Source of the DNA: Taklimakanibacter albus
GTDB lineage: Bacteria > Pseudomonadota > Alphaproteobacteria > Rhizobiales > Aestuariivirgaceae
Assembly (NCBI RefSeq): GCF_016595235.1
Contig: NZ_JAENHL010000007.1
Location: 2,054,043 to 2,118,042, forward strand
Length of the DNA stretch: 64,000 nucleotides
Direction of reading: 5' to 3'
The position numbers and the translations under genes were made by a program. Within the stretch, counting starts at the first letter, position 1, and each line of letters begins with the position of its first letter. The notes below the pieces were generated by a model, which did not search any database, was not told the DNA's origin, and saw only the letters and a program-made list of their open reading frames with translations. Positions 43,277 to 51,965 of the stretch are shown piece by piece.

Positions 43277-44176
43277 GTGAAGATAGAATGCATCTACGAA
43301 GCGCGCTCTGTCCTGTCGGAAGGCGCATTGTGGTCTTCGAGGGAGCAGGCGCTTTACTGGATCGATCAGATGCGCCCCGAGATCCACCGCCTCGATGTGG
43401 CCCAGGGCATCGACACCAAATTCGACCTGCCGCTGCCCGAGCAATTGGGCGCCGTGCTGCCACGCGCGGCAGGCGGCTTCGTTCTCGCCGCCTCGGATGG
43501 CGTTTCCTTCATCGACAAAGACTTCCGCGGCCGCGTCCCTTATGTGAATCCGATCGCCGATACGCCGCGCGCCAGCTTCAATGACGCGAAATGCGACCGG
43601 CAGGGCAGATTATGGGCGGGCACCACCGACCGGCTCGAAACCGAGAAAGTCGGCGCCCTCTTCCGCATCGATCGCGACAACGACGCGGCGCGTGTGGTCG
43701 ACGGCTTCATCTGCTCGAACGGCCCGTCTTTCAGCCCGGATGGGCGCGTGATGTATCACAGCCGTACCCATGACCGCGCCATCTATGCGCATGACATCGA
43801 TCCGGTGACAGGCACGGCGAGTGACAGCCGCATCTTCGCCAGGATCGAGCCCGAAGCGGGCGTGCCCGACGGCTCGACCGTCGACGCCGAGGGTTTTCTC
43901 TGGTCCACCCATTGGGGCGGCTCTCGCATCACCCGCTACGCGCCCGACGGCCGCGTCGACCGGGTGATCGAAATGCCGGTCGAAAGCCCGACCAGCTGCG
44001 CCTTTGGCGGGCCCGACATGACCACGTTGTTCGTGACCTCGGCCTCGATCCGCTTCGTCGACGGGAAATGGGTCTATCTCGACGACGCAGGTTTCGCGCG
44101 CACCCCTTTGGAAGGCGCCATCTTTGCCATCGAGACGGGAATCCGTGGTCTGCCGGAACCGGCCTTCCGCGGCTGA
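43277..44176 (+). CDS. SMP-30/gluconolactonase family lactonase
   Basis: A 299-residue six-bladed beta-propeller hydrolase, expected to open a sugar lactone made by oxidation of the imported aldose. The metal-site glutamate is E17 in LSEGALW, and the family segments FNDAKCDRQGRLWAGT and NGPSFSPDGRVMYH (with the ligand Asn) and GVPDGSTVDAEGFLWS are intact. Translation begins with GTG at 43277, seven bases after the ATPase stop. Together with the following SDR it suggests a non-phosphorylative sugar oxidation route. Confidence 0.9.
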   Translation: MKIECIYEARSVLSEGALWSSREQALYWIDQMRPEIHRLDVAQGIDTKFDLPLPEQLGAVLPRAAGGFVLAASDGVSFIDKDFRGRVPYVNPIADTPRASFNDAKCDRQGRLWAGTTDRLETEKVGALFRIDRDNDAARVVDGFICSNGPSFSPDGRVMYHSRTHDRAIYAHDIDPVTGTASDSRIFARIEPEAGVPDGSTVDAEGFLWSTHWGGSRITRYAPDGRVDRVIEMPVESPTSCAFGGPDMTTLFVTSASIRFVDGKWVYLDDAGFARTPLEGAIFAIETGIRGLPEPAFRG

Positions 44177-44200
44177 GAAGAAGAAACGAAAGGAACCGCC

Positions 44201-44986
44201 ATGCCGGGACGTTTTGAAGGAAAAAGCGCCATCGTGACGGGTGCCGGACGCGGCATCGGCCTCGGCATAACCCGCTGTCTCGCCGGCGAGGGCGCTCGTG
44301 TGCTGCTCGTCGATCGCGATCAGGACCTCCTGGCCAAGGCGGTGCAGGCTCTCGGCGCCGACGGCGGGCAAGTCCAGGGCTTTGCGGCCGATGTCAGCAA
44401 GGCGGCCGATATGCGCCGCGCCGCCGAGGCCGCCATATCGGCATTCGGCAAGATCGACATTCTCTGCCCCAATGCGGCGGTGTTCGATTCATCGCCGCTC
44501 GTCACCATGCCGGAAGAACTGTGGGACCGCCTCCTCACCATCAATCTCAAAGGTGTCTTCCTGGCGGTACAGGCCTGCCTGCCGCATATGATGGCGCGCC
44601 GCTATGGCCGCATCGTCGTCACCTCCTCGATCACCGGCAACCGCACCGCCATCGGCAACATGGCGCATTACGCGGCGAGCAAGGGCGGCATCAACGGCTT
44701 CGTCAAGGCGGCGGCGATCGAGATCGCCCGCCACGGCATCACCATCAATGCTGTCGAGCCCGGCCATGTGATGACCGAGGGGGCGGCGCCGCAATATGAC
44801 GATGAATTCAAGGCAGCCGTCGAAGCCTTCATCCCCATGGGCCGCTTCGGCCTGCCCGAAGATATCGGCAAGGCCGTCCTCTATCTGGCGAGCGACGATG
44901 CCAACTATGTCACCGGCCAGACCGTGACCGTCGATGGCGGCGTCACCTTGCCTGAATATCCACCGGGTTTCCCGCGCGCCGGCTGA
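44201..44986 (+). CDS. SDR family oxidoreductase, putative sugar dehydrogenase
   Basis: A 261-residue classical SDR: cofactor motif GAGRGIGLG at about 14-22, NAAVF at about 90, serine in TSSITGN, catalytic YAASK at about 156-160, and the standard C-terminal YVTGQTVTVDGG. As the last gene of the sugar ABC-lactonase operon it most likely oxidises the sugar to the lactone that SMP-30 hydrolyses. NAD or NADP preference is not decided here. Confidence 0.88.
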   Translation: MPGRFEGKSAIVTGAGRGIGLGITRCLAGEGARVLLVDRDQDLLAKAVQALGADGGQVQGFAADVSKAADMRRAAEAAISAFGKIDILCPNAAVFDSSPLVTMPEELWDRLLTINLKGVFLAVQACLPHMMARRYGRIVVTSSITGNRTAIGNMAHYAASKGGINGFVKAAAIEIARHGITINAVEPGHVMTEGAAPQYDDEFKAAVEAFIPMGRFGLPEDIGKAVLYLASDDANYVTGQTVTVDGGVTLPEYPPGFPRAG

Positions 44987-45012
44987 CTCTTTTAATACTG
45001 GAAAGTCTTCGC

Positions 45013-45294
45013 CTACTGAACTTTCACAAGCCGGCAGACGGCCGTCTTCAAATTCCGGTAGGAGGCCGCGCTCTTGCAATGACCGAGAGCGCTGTTGATT
45101 GCTTTCTTCTGGCTGCCCCACGCGTAAGAATATCCGCAAGCCTGCTGCCCGTCGAGAACCTGGGAGGCAGCGAACGCCTTATGCATCGCAACCTTGCGCC
45201 ATTCCTTATAGAGCACACGACATAGTCTGGTCATGCCGGCGGTTTCGTCCGCACGCACGGGAAGCGCCGTACCGGAAAATCCGATCACAAACAC
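45013..45294 (-). CDS. Small four-cysteine secreted protein, copy 2 (start uncertain)
   Basis: About 93 residues, starting at a GTG. The mature part DETAGMTRLCRVLYKEW, HKAFAASQVLDGQQACGYSYAWG, ALGHCKS and CRLVKVQ parallels the protein encoded just upstream, including all four cysteines. The start is weak: there is no ATG, the GTG gives a signal sequence without basic residues, and an in-frame TAG lies 18 codons upstream. A CTG nine codons further out would give a better signal. It may be a decaying duplicate. Function unknown. Confidence 0.6.
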   Translation of the reverse strand: MFVIGFSGTALPVRADETAGMTRLCRVLYKEWRKVAMHKAFAASQVLDGQQACGYSYAWGSQKKAINSALGHCKSAASYRNLKTAVCRLVKVQ

Positions 45295-45378
45295 AGTTGC
45301 GGCCGCATAGCGAAACAGGGATCCCCCTGTCGGCCCTTTCGACTATCTCCGCCCCATACTTTCCCCCTGGTCTGGTCC

Positions 45379-45720
45379 CTAATGCACCTTGATCACCCGG
45401 CAGGTATCTCCGAGCTTCAGGTTGCGCATATGATCGTCCCTCTTGCACAGGCTGATAGCCTTGGCGATCGCCCTATCTTGATTCTCCCAGCCCCATGAAA
45501 TATCACAGGCCTGCAGGCCATTGACGATCTTGGAGGCCGCAAAAGCCCTGTGCGGGAGCTTCTTGTTCCAATCCCGGTAGAGATCACGACAGATTCTCGT
45601 GAGCCCGGAAGTTTCATCAGCCACGGCGGGCAGGGTCCGGTTGAAAATTATCGCCGTGAAAACGGCCGCGATCACAAGACAAACCCGTCGCCTTCGGGAA
45701 CTCGCGCCTGCATGTTTCAT
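45379..45720 (-). CDS. Small four-cysteine secreted protein, copy 1
   Basis: A 113-residue protein with a basic N-terminus (SSRRRRVC) and hydrophobic stretch (LVIAAVFTAIIF) that look like a signal peptide cleaved near AVADE. The mature 78 residues hold four cysteines in the pattern TRICRDLY, LQACDIS, SLCKRD, DTCRVIKVH, matching copy 2 one for one, so two disulfides are likely. A WGWENQDRAIAKAISLCK segment resembles small Cys-containing domains of rhizobial secreted proteins of unknown function. No named family is assigned. Confidence 0.7.
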   Translation of the reverse strand: MKHAGASSRRRRVCLVIAAVFTAIIFNRTLPAVADETSGLTRICRDLYRDWNKKLPHRAFAASKIVNGLQACDISWGWENQDRAIAKAISLCKRDDHMRNLKLGDTCRVIKVH

Positions 45721-45813
45721 TTTTGATCTCCCCCGCTTTGCTGTTACCGGGCAGGAGGAGATTTGGCAAGCCTTCCAGTCCAGCTGCTGCGATCCGCCAA
45801 CAGCGCGCCGACA

Positions 45814-46467
45814 TTACCGCGCGGCGAGACGTCGGTCGATCACACGGCCTGCTTGCTCGATGGCAAAATTGATGAGGAAGAAAAGCGCGCCGGCAAAACC
45901 ATAGAACTCCAGCGTCATGAAATTGCGCCCGATGACCTCCTGGGTGCGGAACAGCAGCTCACCGGTGCCGATGACCGACAGCAACGTCGAGGTCTTGACC
46001 AGCTCGGCGCCGGTATTGATCCACACCGGCATGATCATCCTGGCCGCTTGCGGCAGGAGCACCAGGGCAAAGATACGAAACGAGCTCAGGCCCAGCGCCT
46101 TGCCGGCATCGATCTGTCCGGTGGGGATAGCGCTCAGGGCGCCGCGCACGATCTCGGCCATATGGGCGCCCGAAAACAGACTGAGCGCGATGAGCCCCGA
46201 TTCGACGGCGGTGAAATTGATGCCGGCGAAGGTCAGGAGATAGAAGACCGCGAGGATCAGCACCAGGACCGGAATGCCACGCAGCGCATCGACCAGAGCA
46301 CGCACCGGCCAGCGCACCAGCCGGCCGCCATAGGTGAGCGCGACACCGCCCAGGATACCGAGGATCGTTCCGGCGATGATCGAAACCAGCGAGAGCCACA
46401 AAGTAAGAATGAGGCCCTGCGTCAGAGCGAAACGGGCGATCCACAGCTGATGCAGGAAATCGGCCAT
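45814..46467 (-). CDS. Polar amino acid ABC transporter permease (HisM/GlnP type)
   Basis: A 217-residue inner-membrane subunit with about five hydrophobic segments. TLWLSLVSIIAGTILGILGG and VDALRGIPVLVLILAVFYLL are the HEQRo permease signatures and the EAA loop is DAGKALGLSSFRIFALVLLPQAAR. Start at the ATG at 46467, one base after the upstream permease stop. It is last in a minus-strand operon. No ATPase follows, although these importers need one. Confidence 0.9.
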   Translation of the reverse strand: MADFLHQLWIARFALTQGLILTLWLSLVSIIAGTILGILGGVALTYGGRLVRWPVRALVDALRGIPVLVLILAVFYLLTFAGINFTAVESGLIALSLFSGAHMAEIVRGALSAIPTGQIDAGKALGLSSFRIFALVLLPQAARMIMPVWINTGAELVKTSTLLSVIGTGELLFRTQEVIGRNFMTLEFYGFAGALFFLINFAIEQAGRVIDRRLAAR

Positions 46468-46468
46468 G

Positions 46469-47125
46469 TCAGAATTTCGGGAAACGCCGCTCGGCGAAAC
46501 GCAAGGCCGCAGCGATGAGGAGACAGGTGGCGAGATAGAGTACGCTGGCAGTGGCCCAGGCTTCCGCCACCCGGAAGGTCTCGGCATTGAGCTTGCGCGC
46601 CTCATAAGTGAGTTCAGGGACCGCGATCACCGCGGCGAGCGATGTGTCCTTGAACAGCGAGATGAAGGTCGTGCCGAGCGCCGGCAGGCAGTTGCGCAGC
46701 ATGATCGGCAGCACGATACGCCACAGAAGCGGGAGACGTTTAAGTCCCATCGCGCGGCCGGCATCGATGACGCCCTTGGGCACGCCGGAGAGACCGGCGC
46801 GGAAGACTTCCGTCAGATAGGCGCCCGAATAGACCGCGAGCGCCAGGATGAAGCTTTCGAGCTTGCCGAAGCGCAAGCCCCATTGCGGTAGGCCGAAATA
46901 GACGAAGAGCACGATCACCAGAAGCGGCGTGTTGCGGAAGAGCGAGACATAGACGGCGACGAGCTTTCGCCTGACGCCACCCGCCTCGGCGGCGAAAGCG
47001 GCCGCGAGGCCCAGCACCGTCCCGATGGCGAGAGCGGCGAGCGCGAGGGCAAGACCCAGTGCCAGACCGAGGAGGAAGACATCAATCCTGGCCCAGATCA
47101 CTCCGAAATTGAAGGAGTATCCCAT
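46469..47125 (-). CDS. Polar amino acid ABC transporter permease (HisQ type)
   Basis: A 218-residue inner-membrane subunit of the same importer. The segment YVSLFRNTPLLVIVLFVYFGLPQ at about 68 is the family hallmark (FRxTPxL), and the EAA loop is DAGRAMGLKRLPLLWRIVLPIMLR. It lies 19 bases after the binding-protein gene. Both permeases are similar in length, consistent with a heterodimer. Confidence 0.92.
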   Translation of the reverse strand: MGYSFNFGVIWARIDVFLLGLALGLALALAALAIGTVLGLAAAFAAEAGGVRRKLVAVYVSLFRNTPLLVIVLFVYFGLPQWGLRFGKLESFILALAVYSGAYLTEVFRAGLSGVPKGVIDAGRAMGLKRLPLLWRIVLPIMLRNCLPALGTTFISLFKDTSLAAVIAVPELTYEARKLNAETFRVAEAWATASVLYLATCLLIAAALRFAERRFPKF

Positions 47126-47144
47126 TGCCCTCGCGCCTTCCCCG

Positions 47145-47975
47145 CTACCGATGCTCGGACGGGAAACCGACTTGCGGCTCGGGCGGCTTGACGCCGAACC
47201 ACTGTTCGAAGGACTTCGAGAAGGTGCCGAATTCGACGCCGGTCAACGCTTCACGCAGCGCGATATTGACGAAATTGAGCCAGTCCTGCTCGCCGCGCTT
47301 CACCGCGCAGGAATAGGTTTGTGGATTCCAGCCATAGCCGCCATCGGCATATTTGCCGGGATTCTGCTTCATGAACCACTGCAGCGACGACATGTCGGTC
47401 GCCACCGTATCGGCGCGGCCGGAATTGAGCGCCTGATAGGCGAGATCGACGCTTTCATATTGATCGACCTTGGCCTCGGGCAGCGCGTAATGCACCATGT
47501 CCTCGGCATAGACATTCTGCAGCACCGATACGGTGACGGCATTGCCGGCCGCCTTCATGTCGTCGCGCGATTTGTACTTGCCGCCCGCCTGCAGCATCAA
47601 TCCGACACCTTCGCGATAATAGGGAATGGTGAAATTGACCTGCTGGGCGCGCTCGGCGGTCACCGTCATGAACTGGCAGGTGATGTCGACCTTGTCGGTG
47701 ACGATATTGGGGATACGTGCATCCGACGCCTGGTTGACGAATTCGATCTTGGTGTCGTCGCCGAACAGGCCCTTGGCGACGATCTTGGCGATATCCACGT
47801 CATAGCCCGCCATGTTGCCGGCCTCATCGCGGAAATGCCAGGGCGGGTTGCCGACGCCGGTGCCGACGACGAGCTTGCCGCGCGCCAGGACATCGGCGAG
47901 CTTGTCCGCTTCGGCCCCACTGGTGAGGGCGGCGAGGCTCGCCGCCGTCAACAGGCAAAACACGATCTTCTTCAT
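47145..47975 (-). CDS. Polar amino acid ABC transporter substrate-binding protein (SBP_bac_3)
   Basis: A 276-residue periplasmic binding protein with a Sec signal peptide (KKIVFCLLTAASLAALTSGAEA). The mature part shows LVVGTGVGNPPWHFRDEAGNMAGYDVDIAKIVA, the SBP_bac_3 N-terminal signature, and DKVDITCQFMTVTAERAQQVNFTIPYYREG. Start at the ATG at 47975; the frame opens earlier. Its neighbours, a D-threonine aldolase-like enzyme and an SDR, suggest a hydroxylated amino acid as ligand. Confidence 0.92.
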   Translation of the reverse strand: MKKIVFCLLTAASLAALTSGAEADKLADVLARGKLVVGTGVGNPPWHFRDEAGNMAGYDVDIAKIVAKGLFGDDTKIEFVNQASDARIPNIVTDKVDITCQFMTVTAERAQQVNFTIPYYREGVGLMLQAGGKYKSRDDMKAAGNAVTVSVLQNVYAEDMVHYALPEAKVDQYESVDLAYQALNSGRADTVATDMSSLQWFMKQNPGKYADGGYGWNPQTYSCAVKRGEQDWLNFVNIALREALTGVEFGTFSKSFEQWFGVKPPEPQVGFPSEHR

Positions 47976-48032
47976 GTCCACTCCTCCCGTCGCTCGCTCC
48001 GCCGCCATCCGGCGAAGTCGAAATTCTTTGCA

Positions 48033-48803
48033 TCAGCGCGCCATCCAGCCGCCATCGACCACCACCATCGTGCCCGTCACATAGGAGCTGGCGGGCGAGG
48101 CGAGGAACAAGGTGGCGGTGGTGAGATCGTCAGGCGCGCCCCAACGTCCCATCGGGATGCGGCCCAATATTTCACTTGATCTCTGCGCGTCGGCACGCAG
48201 CGCTTCCGTATTGGCGGTCATCATGTAACCGGGCGCGATCGCATTGACGGTGATGCCGGCAGGCGCCAGCTCGTTCGCCATTGCCCGCGTCAGGCCGGCG
48301 ACGCCATGTTTGGCCGCCGCATAGGCCGCCACCCTGATGCCGCCCTGAAAAGCGAGCACCGAGGCGACATTGATGATGCGGCCTTGCCGTCCGTAAGCCA
48401 CCATGCTGCGTGCCGCCGCCTGGCTCAGCAGGAACAGGCTGCGCAGATTGACGTCGAGCACCTCGTCCCAGGCTTCGGCCGCGTGGTTCGATATCTCGGC
48501 ACGCCGGATGATGCCGGCGCAATTGACCAATATGTCGATCGGTCCCAGCTCATGGGTGACGCCGCACACCACCTCGTCCGCATCGTCGAGCTGCGCCAGA
48601 TCACATTGGACCTCGCAGAAGGCGCGTCCCGCCTGTTCGATGAGCCGGCGCGTCTCCGGCATCGGCGAGGAGCCGAGGCCCGATATGTCGGCGCCTGCCG
48701 CGGCGAGCGCCAGCGCCATCGCCTGGCCGAGCCCGCTGCGCGCCCCCGTCACCAGCGCGATCTTGCCGGTGAGGTCGAACAAGCGGGTGATCTCGTCGCG
48801 CAT
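48033..48803 (-). CDS. SDR family oxidoreductase, KduD-like
   Basis: A 256-residue classical SDR: GARSGLGQA cofactor motif at about 21-29, NCAGIIRR at about 97, catalytic YAAAKHG at about 163, and C-terminus TMVVVDGGWMAR, which resembles 2-deoxy-D-gluconate 3-dehydrogenase (KduD). Start at 48803 overlaps the stop of the aldolase-like gene (TGATG). Its place between the aldolase-like enzyme and an amino acid importer suggests it oxidises a hydroxy-acid or hydroxy-amino acid instead of a uronate; this is inference. Confidence 0.86.
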   Translation of the reverse strand: MRDEITRLFDLTGKIALVTGARSGLGQAMALALAAAGADISGLGSSPMPETRRLIEQAGRAFCEVQCDLAQLDDADEVVCGVTHELGPIDILVNCAGIIRRAEISNHAAEAWDEVLDVNLRSLFLLSQAAARSMVAYGRQGRIINVASVLAFQGGIRVAAYAAAKHGVAGLTRAMANELAPAGITVNAIAPGYMMTANTEALRADAQRSSEILGRIPMGRWGAPDDLTTATLFLASPASSYVTGTMVVVDGGWMAR

Positions 48804-49864
48804 CAGCGTACCTTGCCGCGCGCCGCCACCGGCCAGGTGAGCTCGACCACGCCATTGCGCACGCCATGCACCTCGTCGGTCATGTTGGAGACCGAGCAGC
48901 AATGATTGGGGATCACCTCCACCACCTCACCGACCTTCGGCCGCTTGGGCGCATTGGTCAGGTCGACGATCGCGTGTTCCTCGGAAAGGCCTGAGATGAC
49001 GGCGCCCGGATAGTGAGCGAGCCGGCCATAATGCTGCACATAATACTGGTCGGAGGTGAGCACCTTCGAGCCGCAATCGAGCACGGCGCGCCCGGCGGTC
49101 GGGCGGCTCACCACGGTGGCGCGCACTTGCAGGGCGCAGTCCTGCCAGGACGCGACACCCGAATGCACCATCATCACATCGTTATAGACATAGGTGCCGG
49201 CGCGGTGCTCGGTCATCATCGAAAATTCGGCGAGCCGGTTGAGCGCCGGCGTGCCGCCACCCGACAGGATCGGCAGCGCAATGCCCGCCTCGCGGAAGAG
49301 CTTGAGCGAACGACTGAAGAATTCATGTGTATTGGGCGCGCTGTTGGGGAACACCATCAGCCCCTCGAAGACGATACGCGGCAGCTTGAGCGCCAGCCGC
49401 GCCAAGTCGAGAGCGGCTTCCGGCGATTGCACGCCATTACGCCCGAAACCGGTATCGCATTCGATGAGAAGCGGAATATCGCGGCTGTGACGCAGGCCGG
49501 CTTCGGAAAGGCCGCGCAGCACGACGTCATTGTCGGCCACCACCGCCAGGCGTTTGACACGGGACGCCAGTTGCATCAGCCGGTCGGTCTTGCGTGCTCC
49601 TAATATATTGTAGCTGAGCAGATAATCGTCGCAGACATTCGCGTCGATGAAGACTTCGAGCTCGCCGAGCTTCTGGCAGGTGAGGCCGACGGCGCCCGCC
49701 TCGATCTGCATCCGGCCGATGGCCGGGATCTTGTGGGTCTTGATATGGGGCCGGTTGCCGATGCCCTGCCGGGCGATCAGGCGCTGCACCCGCTCGATGT
49801 TGGTTTCGAGTCGGTCGAGAAAGATGATGACGGCCGGCGTGTCGAGATCTTCAACGCGAAGCAT
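48803..49864 (-). CDS. D-threonine aldolase / D-serine dehydratase-like PLP enzyme
   Basis: A 353-residue fold-type III PLP enzyme with an alanine-racemase-like barrel. The PLP lysine lies in RPHIKTHK (residues 38-45). The C-terminal zinc site of this family is visible as IPNHCCSVSN (His and the Cys two residues on). Relatives cleave D-threonine or D-3-hydroxyaspartate, or dehydrate D-serine. It opens a five-gene minus-strand operon with an SDR and an amino acid importer, behind an AT-rich operator-like sequence. Confidence 0.88.
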   Translation of the reverse strand: MLRVEDLDTPAVIIFLDRLETNIERVQRLIARQGIGNRPHIKTHKIPAIGRMQIEAGAVGLTCQKLGELEVFIDANVCDDYLLSYNILGARKTDRLMQLASRVKRLAVVADNDVVLRGLSEAGLRHSRDIPLLIECDTGFGRNGVQSPEAALDLARLALKLPRIVFEGLMVFPNSAPNTHEFFSRSLKLFREAGIALPILSGGGTPALNRLAEFSMMTEHRAGTYVYNDVMMVHSGVASWQDCALQVRATVVSRPTAGRAVLDCGSKVLTSDQYYVQHYGRLAHYPGAVISGLSEEHAIVDLTNAPKRPKVGEVVEVIPNHCCSVSNMTDEVHGVRNGVVELTWPVAARGKVR

Positions 49865-49875
49865 GGGGCGTTTCC

Positions 49876-49898
49876 AATTAATATTTTAATATGATAAT
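49876..49898. promoter_or_regulatory. AT-rich operator-like sequence upstream of the aldolase operon
   Basis: On the minus strand the sequence ATTATCATATTAAAATATTAATT shares the half-site TTATCATATTA with the perfect palindrome at 53550-53568. It lies 12-34 bases before the aldolase-like start codon, overlapping any promoter. Shared half-sites suggest that the GntR protein encoded at 53604 controls both operons. Confidence 0.5.
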
Positions 49899-49904
49899 TT
49901 AAAG

Positions 49905-49937
49905 GACAGCCCCCGCAGGGAGTACCGGGGGCTGCCC
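49905..49937 (-). terminator. Intrinsic terminator after the ribose-type binding-protein gene
   Basis: On the minus strand GGGCAGCCCCCGG and GCGGGGGCTGTCC pair in a stem of about eleven bases with a loop of about eight, followed by TTTAAATT. It lies nine bases past the stop of the binding-protein gene at 49946 and separates the sugar ABC operon from the aldolase operon. Confidence 0.7.
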
Positions 49938-49945
49938 AACGACGA

Positions 49946-50890
49946 TCAGAATCCCTTGCCGAGGAACTGATCGACATTGCTGCTGTCGACCTGATGGGTG
50001 GGGAGCACGATCTCTTTGTCGAGCTTCTCGCCCTTGGCGATCTTGTAGCCATACTGGACGCCTTCCGGCGCCACGAAGTGATAGGTGAAGGTGGCCACCA
50101 TCTTACCGGCCTTGATCGCATCATAGGCGGCGTTCTCACCGTCGATGCCGACGACCATGACGCCCTTCTGGCGGTTGGCCGCTTCGAGGGCCGTCACCGC
50201 GCCCAGCGCCATGTCGTCATTGTGGGCATAGACGAGCTGGATCTCACCGTCCTTGAAGCGCTGCAGCGTATCCTCCATGAATTTGATGGCGGGCTCGCGG
50301 ACATAATTGGCGACCTGGCTGGCGACGATCTTCACATCCGGGCATTCCTTGCCGAGCGTCTCGACGAAGAGGTCATGCCGGTCGACGGTGGCGGAGGCGC
50401 CCGCCGTGCCCTGGATCTCGACCACATTGCCTTTGCCTCCGAGCGCCTTGCACACATAGCTGCCGGCCGATTTGCCGATCAGCTTGTTGTCGGCGCCGAT
50501 ATGCAAGGTGACGTCGGTATTGACCTTGCGGTCGAGCGTCACCACCGGAATGCCGGCATCCATCGCCTGCTTCACCACGGGGGTGAGCGCATCGGCGGTG
50601 ACCGGACTGATGATCAAGGTCTTGATGCCTTGCGCCAGCAGGCTTTCGACATCGGCCACCTGCTTCGAGGCATTGTTCTCGCCATTGGTGATGACGAGTT
50701 CGACATCGGGCAGATTGGCCTCTGCATATTTGCGGTTGCCCTCCACCATATTGACGCGCCACGAGCTCTCCATCGTGCCTTGCGAGAAGCCGATCTTGAG
50801 CTTGTCGCCGCCCGCCTGCGCCCCCGTCGCCACCCCCATGGCGAGCGCGCTTACAACGCATAGGGTACTCATCCTCAATTCTCTGTGCAT
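49946..50890 (-). CDS. Sugar ABC transporter substrate-binding protein (RbsB-like)
   Basis: A 314-residue periplasmic binding protein with a Sec signal (about residues 1-26, cleavage after AQA). LKIGFSQGTMESSWRVNMVEGN, VYAHNDDMALGAVTALEAAN and VVGIDGENAAYDAIKAGKM are Peripla_BP_4 hallmarks. It is last in the three-gene ribose-type operon, after ATPase and permease, the reverse of the order in the operon at 40480. Ligand unknown. Confidence 0.93.
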   Translation of the reverse strand: MHRELRMSTLCVVSALAMGVATGAQAGGDKLKIGFSQGTMESSWRVNMVEGNRKYAEANLPDVELVITNGENNASKQVADVESLLAQGIKTLIISPVTADALTPVVKQAMDAGIPVVTLDRKVNTDVTLHIGADNKLIGKSAGSYVCKALGGKGNVVEIQGTAGASATVDRHDLFVETLGKECPDVKIVASQVANYVREPAIKFMEDTLQRFKDGEIQLVYAHNDDMALGAVTALEAANRQKGVMVVGIDGENAAYDAIKAGKMVATFTYHFVAPEGVQYGYKIAKGEKLDKEIVLPTHQVDSSNVDQFLGKGF

Positions 50891-50942
50891 GACTACCTCC
50901 CGTTAATCGCCCCGACCGACAGGATTGCCGGCCGATGGTCGT

Positions 50943-51965
50943 TCATCCGTGTTTGGACACGGAATTCTTTCGTCTCCGAATGATCTCGAACAGCACGGCG
51001 GCGACGATGATGGCGCCCTTGACGATCTGCTGGGTGAAGGGCGAGACGCCGAACAGATTGAGGATATTGGCGAGCACCGCGACGATCGCCGCGCCGAGTA
51101 TGGTGCCGCTGATGCGGCCTTCGCCGCCGAACAGGCTGGTGCCGCCGATGACGGTGATGGCGATGGCTTCGAGCTCGAGGCCGGTGCCGGCAACCGGTTC
51201 GCCGACGGTGAGGCGTGAGATGAAGATGAGTGCCGTCAGCCCTGAGAGAAAGCCGCTGATCAGATAGACCAGGAAGATGGTGCGTTTGACGTCGATGCCG
51301 GCAAGGCGGGCGGCTTCCGGATTGCTGCCGACGGCATAGATGTTGCGGCCGAAGGCGGTGAAGCGCAGAAGCCCGGCCGCCAGCGCCGCGACGATGACGA
51401 AGACCCAGACCGGTACCGGCAGCCCCAGGAGATGCCCTTGCCCCAGCCAGGCGAACTGGTCGGCGACGGCGCGGAAATGGATCGGATGGCCGTCGGAAAT
51501 GGTCATGGCGAGGCCGCGCCCCATGACCATCGTGCCGAGCGTCATGATGAAGGGCGGAATGCCGCCGAGCGTGATGCCGGCGCCATTGACGGCGCCCATG
51601 ACCGAGCCGATGGCGAGGCCGGCGACGATGACGAGCGGAATGGGCAGCGAGGCGTCGAGCAGCATCGCCGCCGTGACCGCGACAACGGCGACGATCGAGC
51701 CTATCGAGAGATCGATGCCGGCCGTCAGGATGACGAAGGTCATGCCGACTGAGACGATGCCGAACAGCGCCACCTGGCGCAGCACATTAATGAGATTGAA
51801 CGGGTTGAGGAATGCGTCCGACACGAAAGCGGCGACAGCGCACATGATGACGAGCACCCAGATCAGGCCCGAGGCGCGCATGGCGCCAAGGCGCCTGAGC
51901 TGGGTGATGCCGAAGGCGGTCAAGTTGGGGGCAAGCTGCCGCCGCTCGAGCTTCTCGTCGATCAT
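50943..51965 (-). CDS. Sugar ABC transporter permease (RbsC-like)
   Basis: A 340-residue inner-membrane subunit. GMTFVILTAGIDLSIGSIVAVVAV at about 78 and GLELEAIAITVIGGTSLFGGEGRISG near 270 are CUT2 permease signatures. Its start overlaps the ATPase stop (ATGA at 51962). It pairs with the fused ATPase upstream and the binding protein downstream. Confidence 0.93.
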   Translation of the reverse strand: MIDEKLERRQLAPNLTAFGITQLRRLGAMRASGLIWVLVIMCAVAAFVSDAFLNPFNLINVLRQVALFGIVSVGMTFVILTAGIDLSIGSIVAVVAVTAAMLLDASLPIPLVIVAGLAIGSVMGAVNGAGITLGGIPPFIMTLGTMVMGRGLAMTISDGHPIHFRAVADQFAWLGQGHLLGLPVPVWVFVIVAALAAGLLRFTAFGRNIYAVGSNPEAARLAGIDVKRTIFLVYLISGFLSGLTALIFISRLTVGEPVAGTGLELEAIAITVIGGTSLFGGEGRISGTILGAAIVAVLANILNLFGVSPFTQQIVKGAIIVAAVLFEIIRRRKNSVSKHG

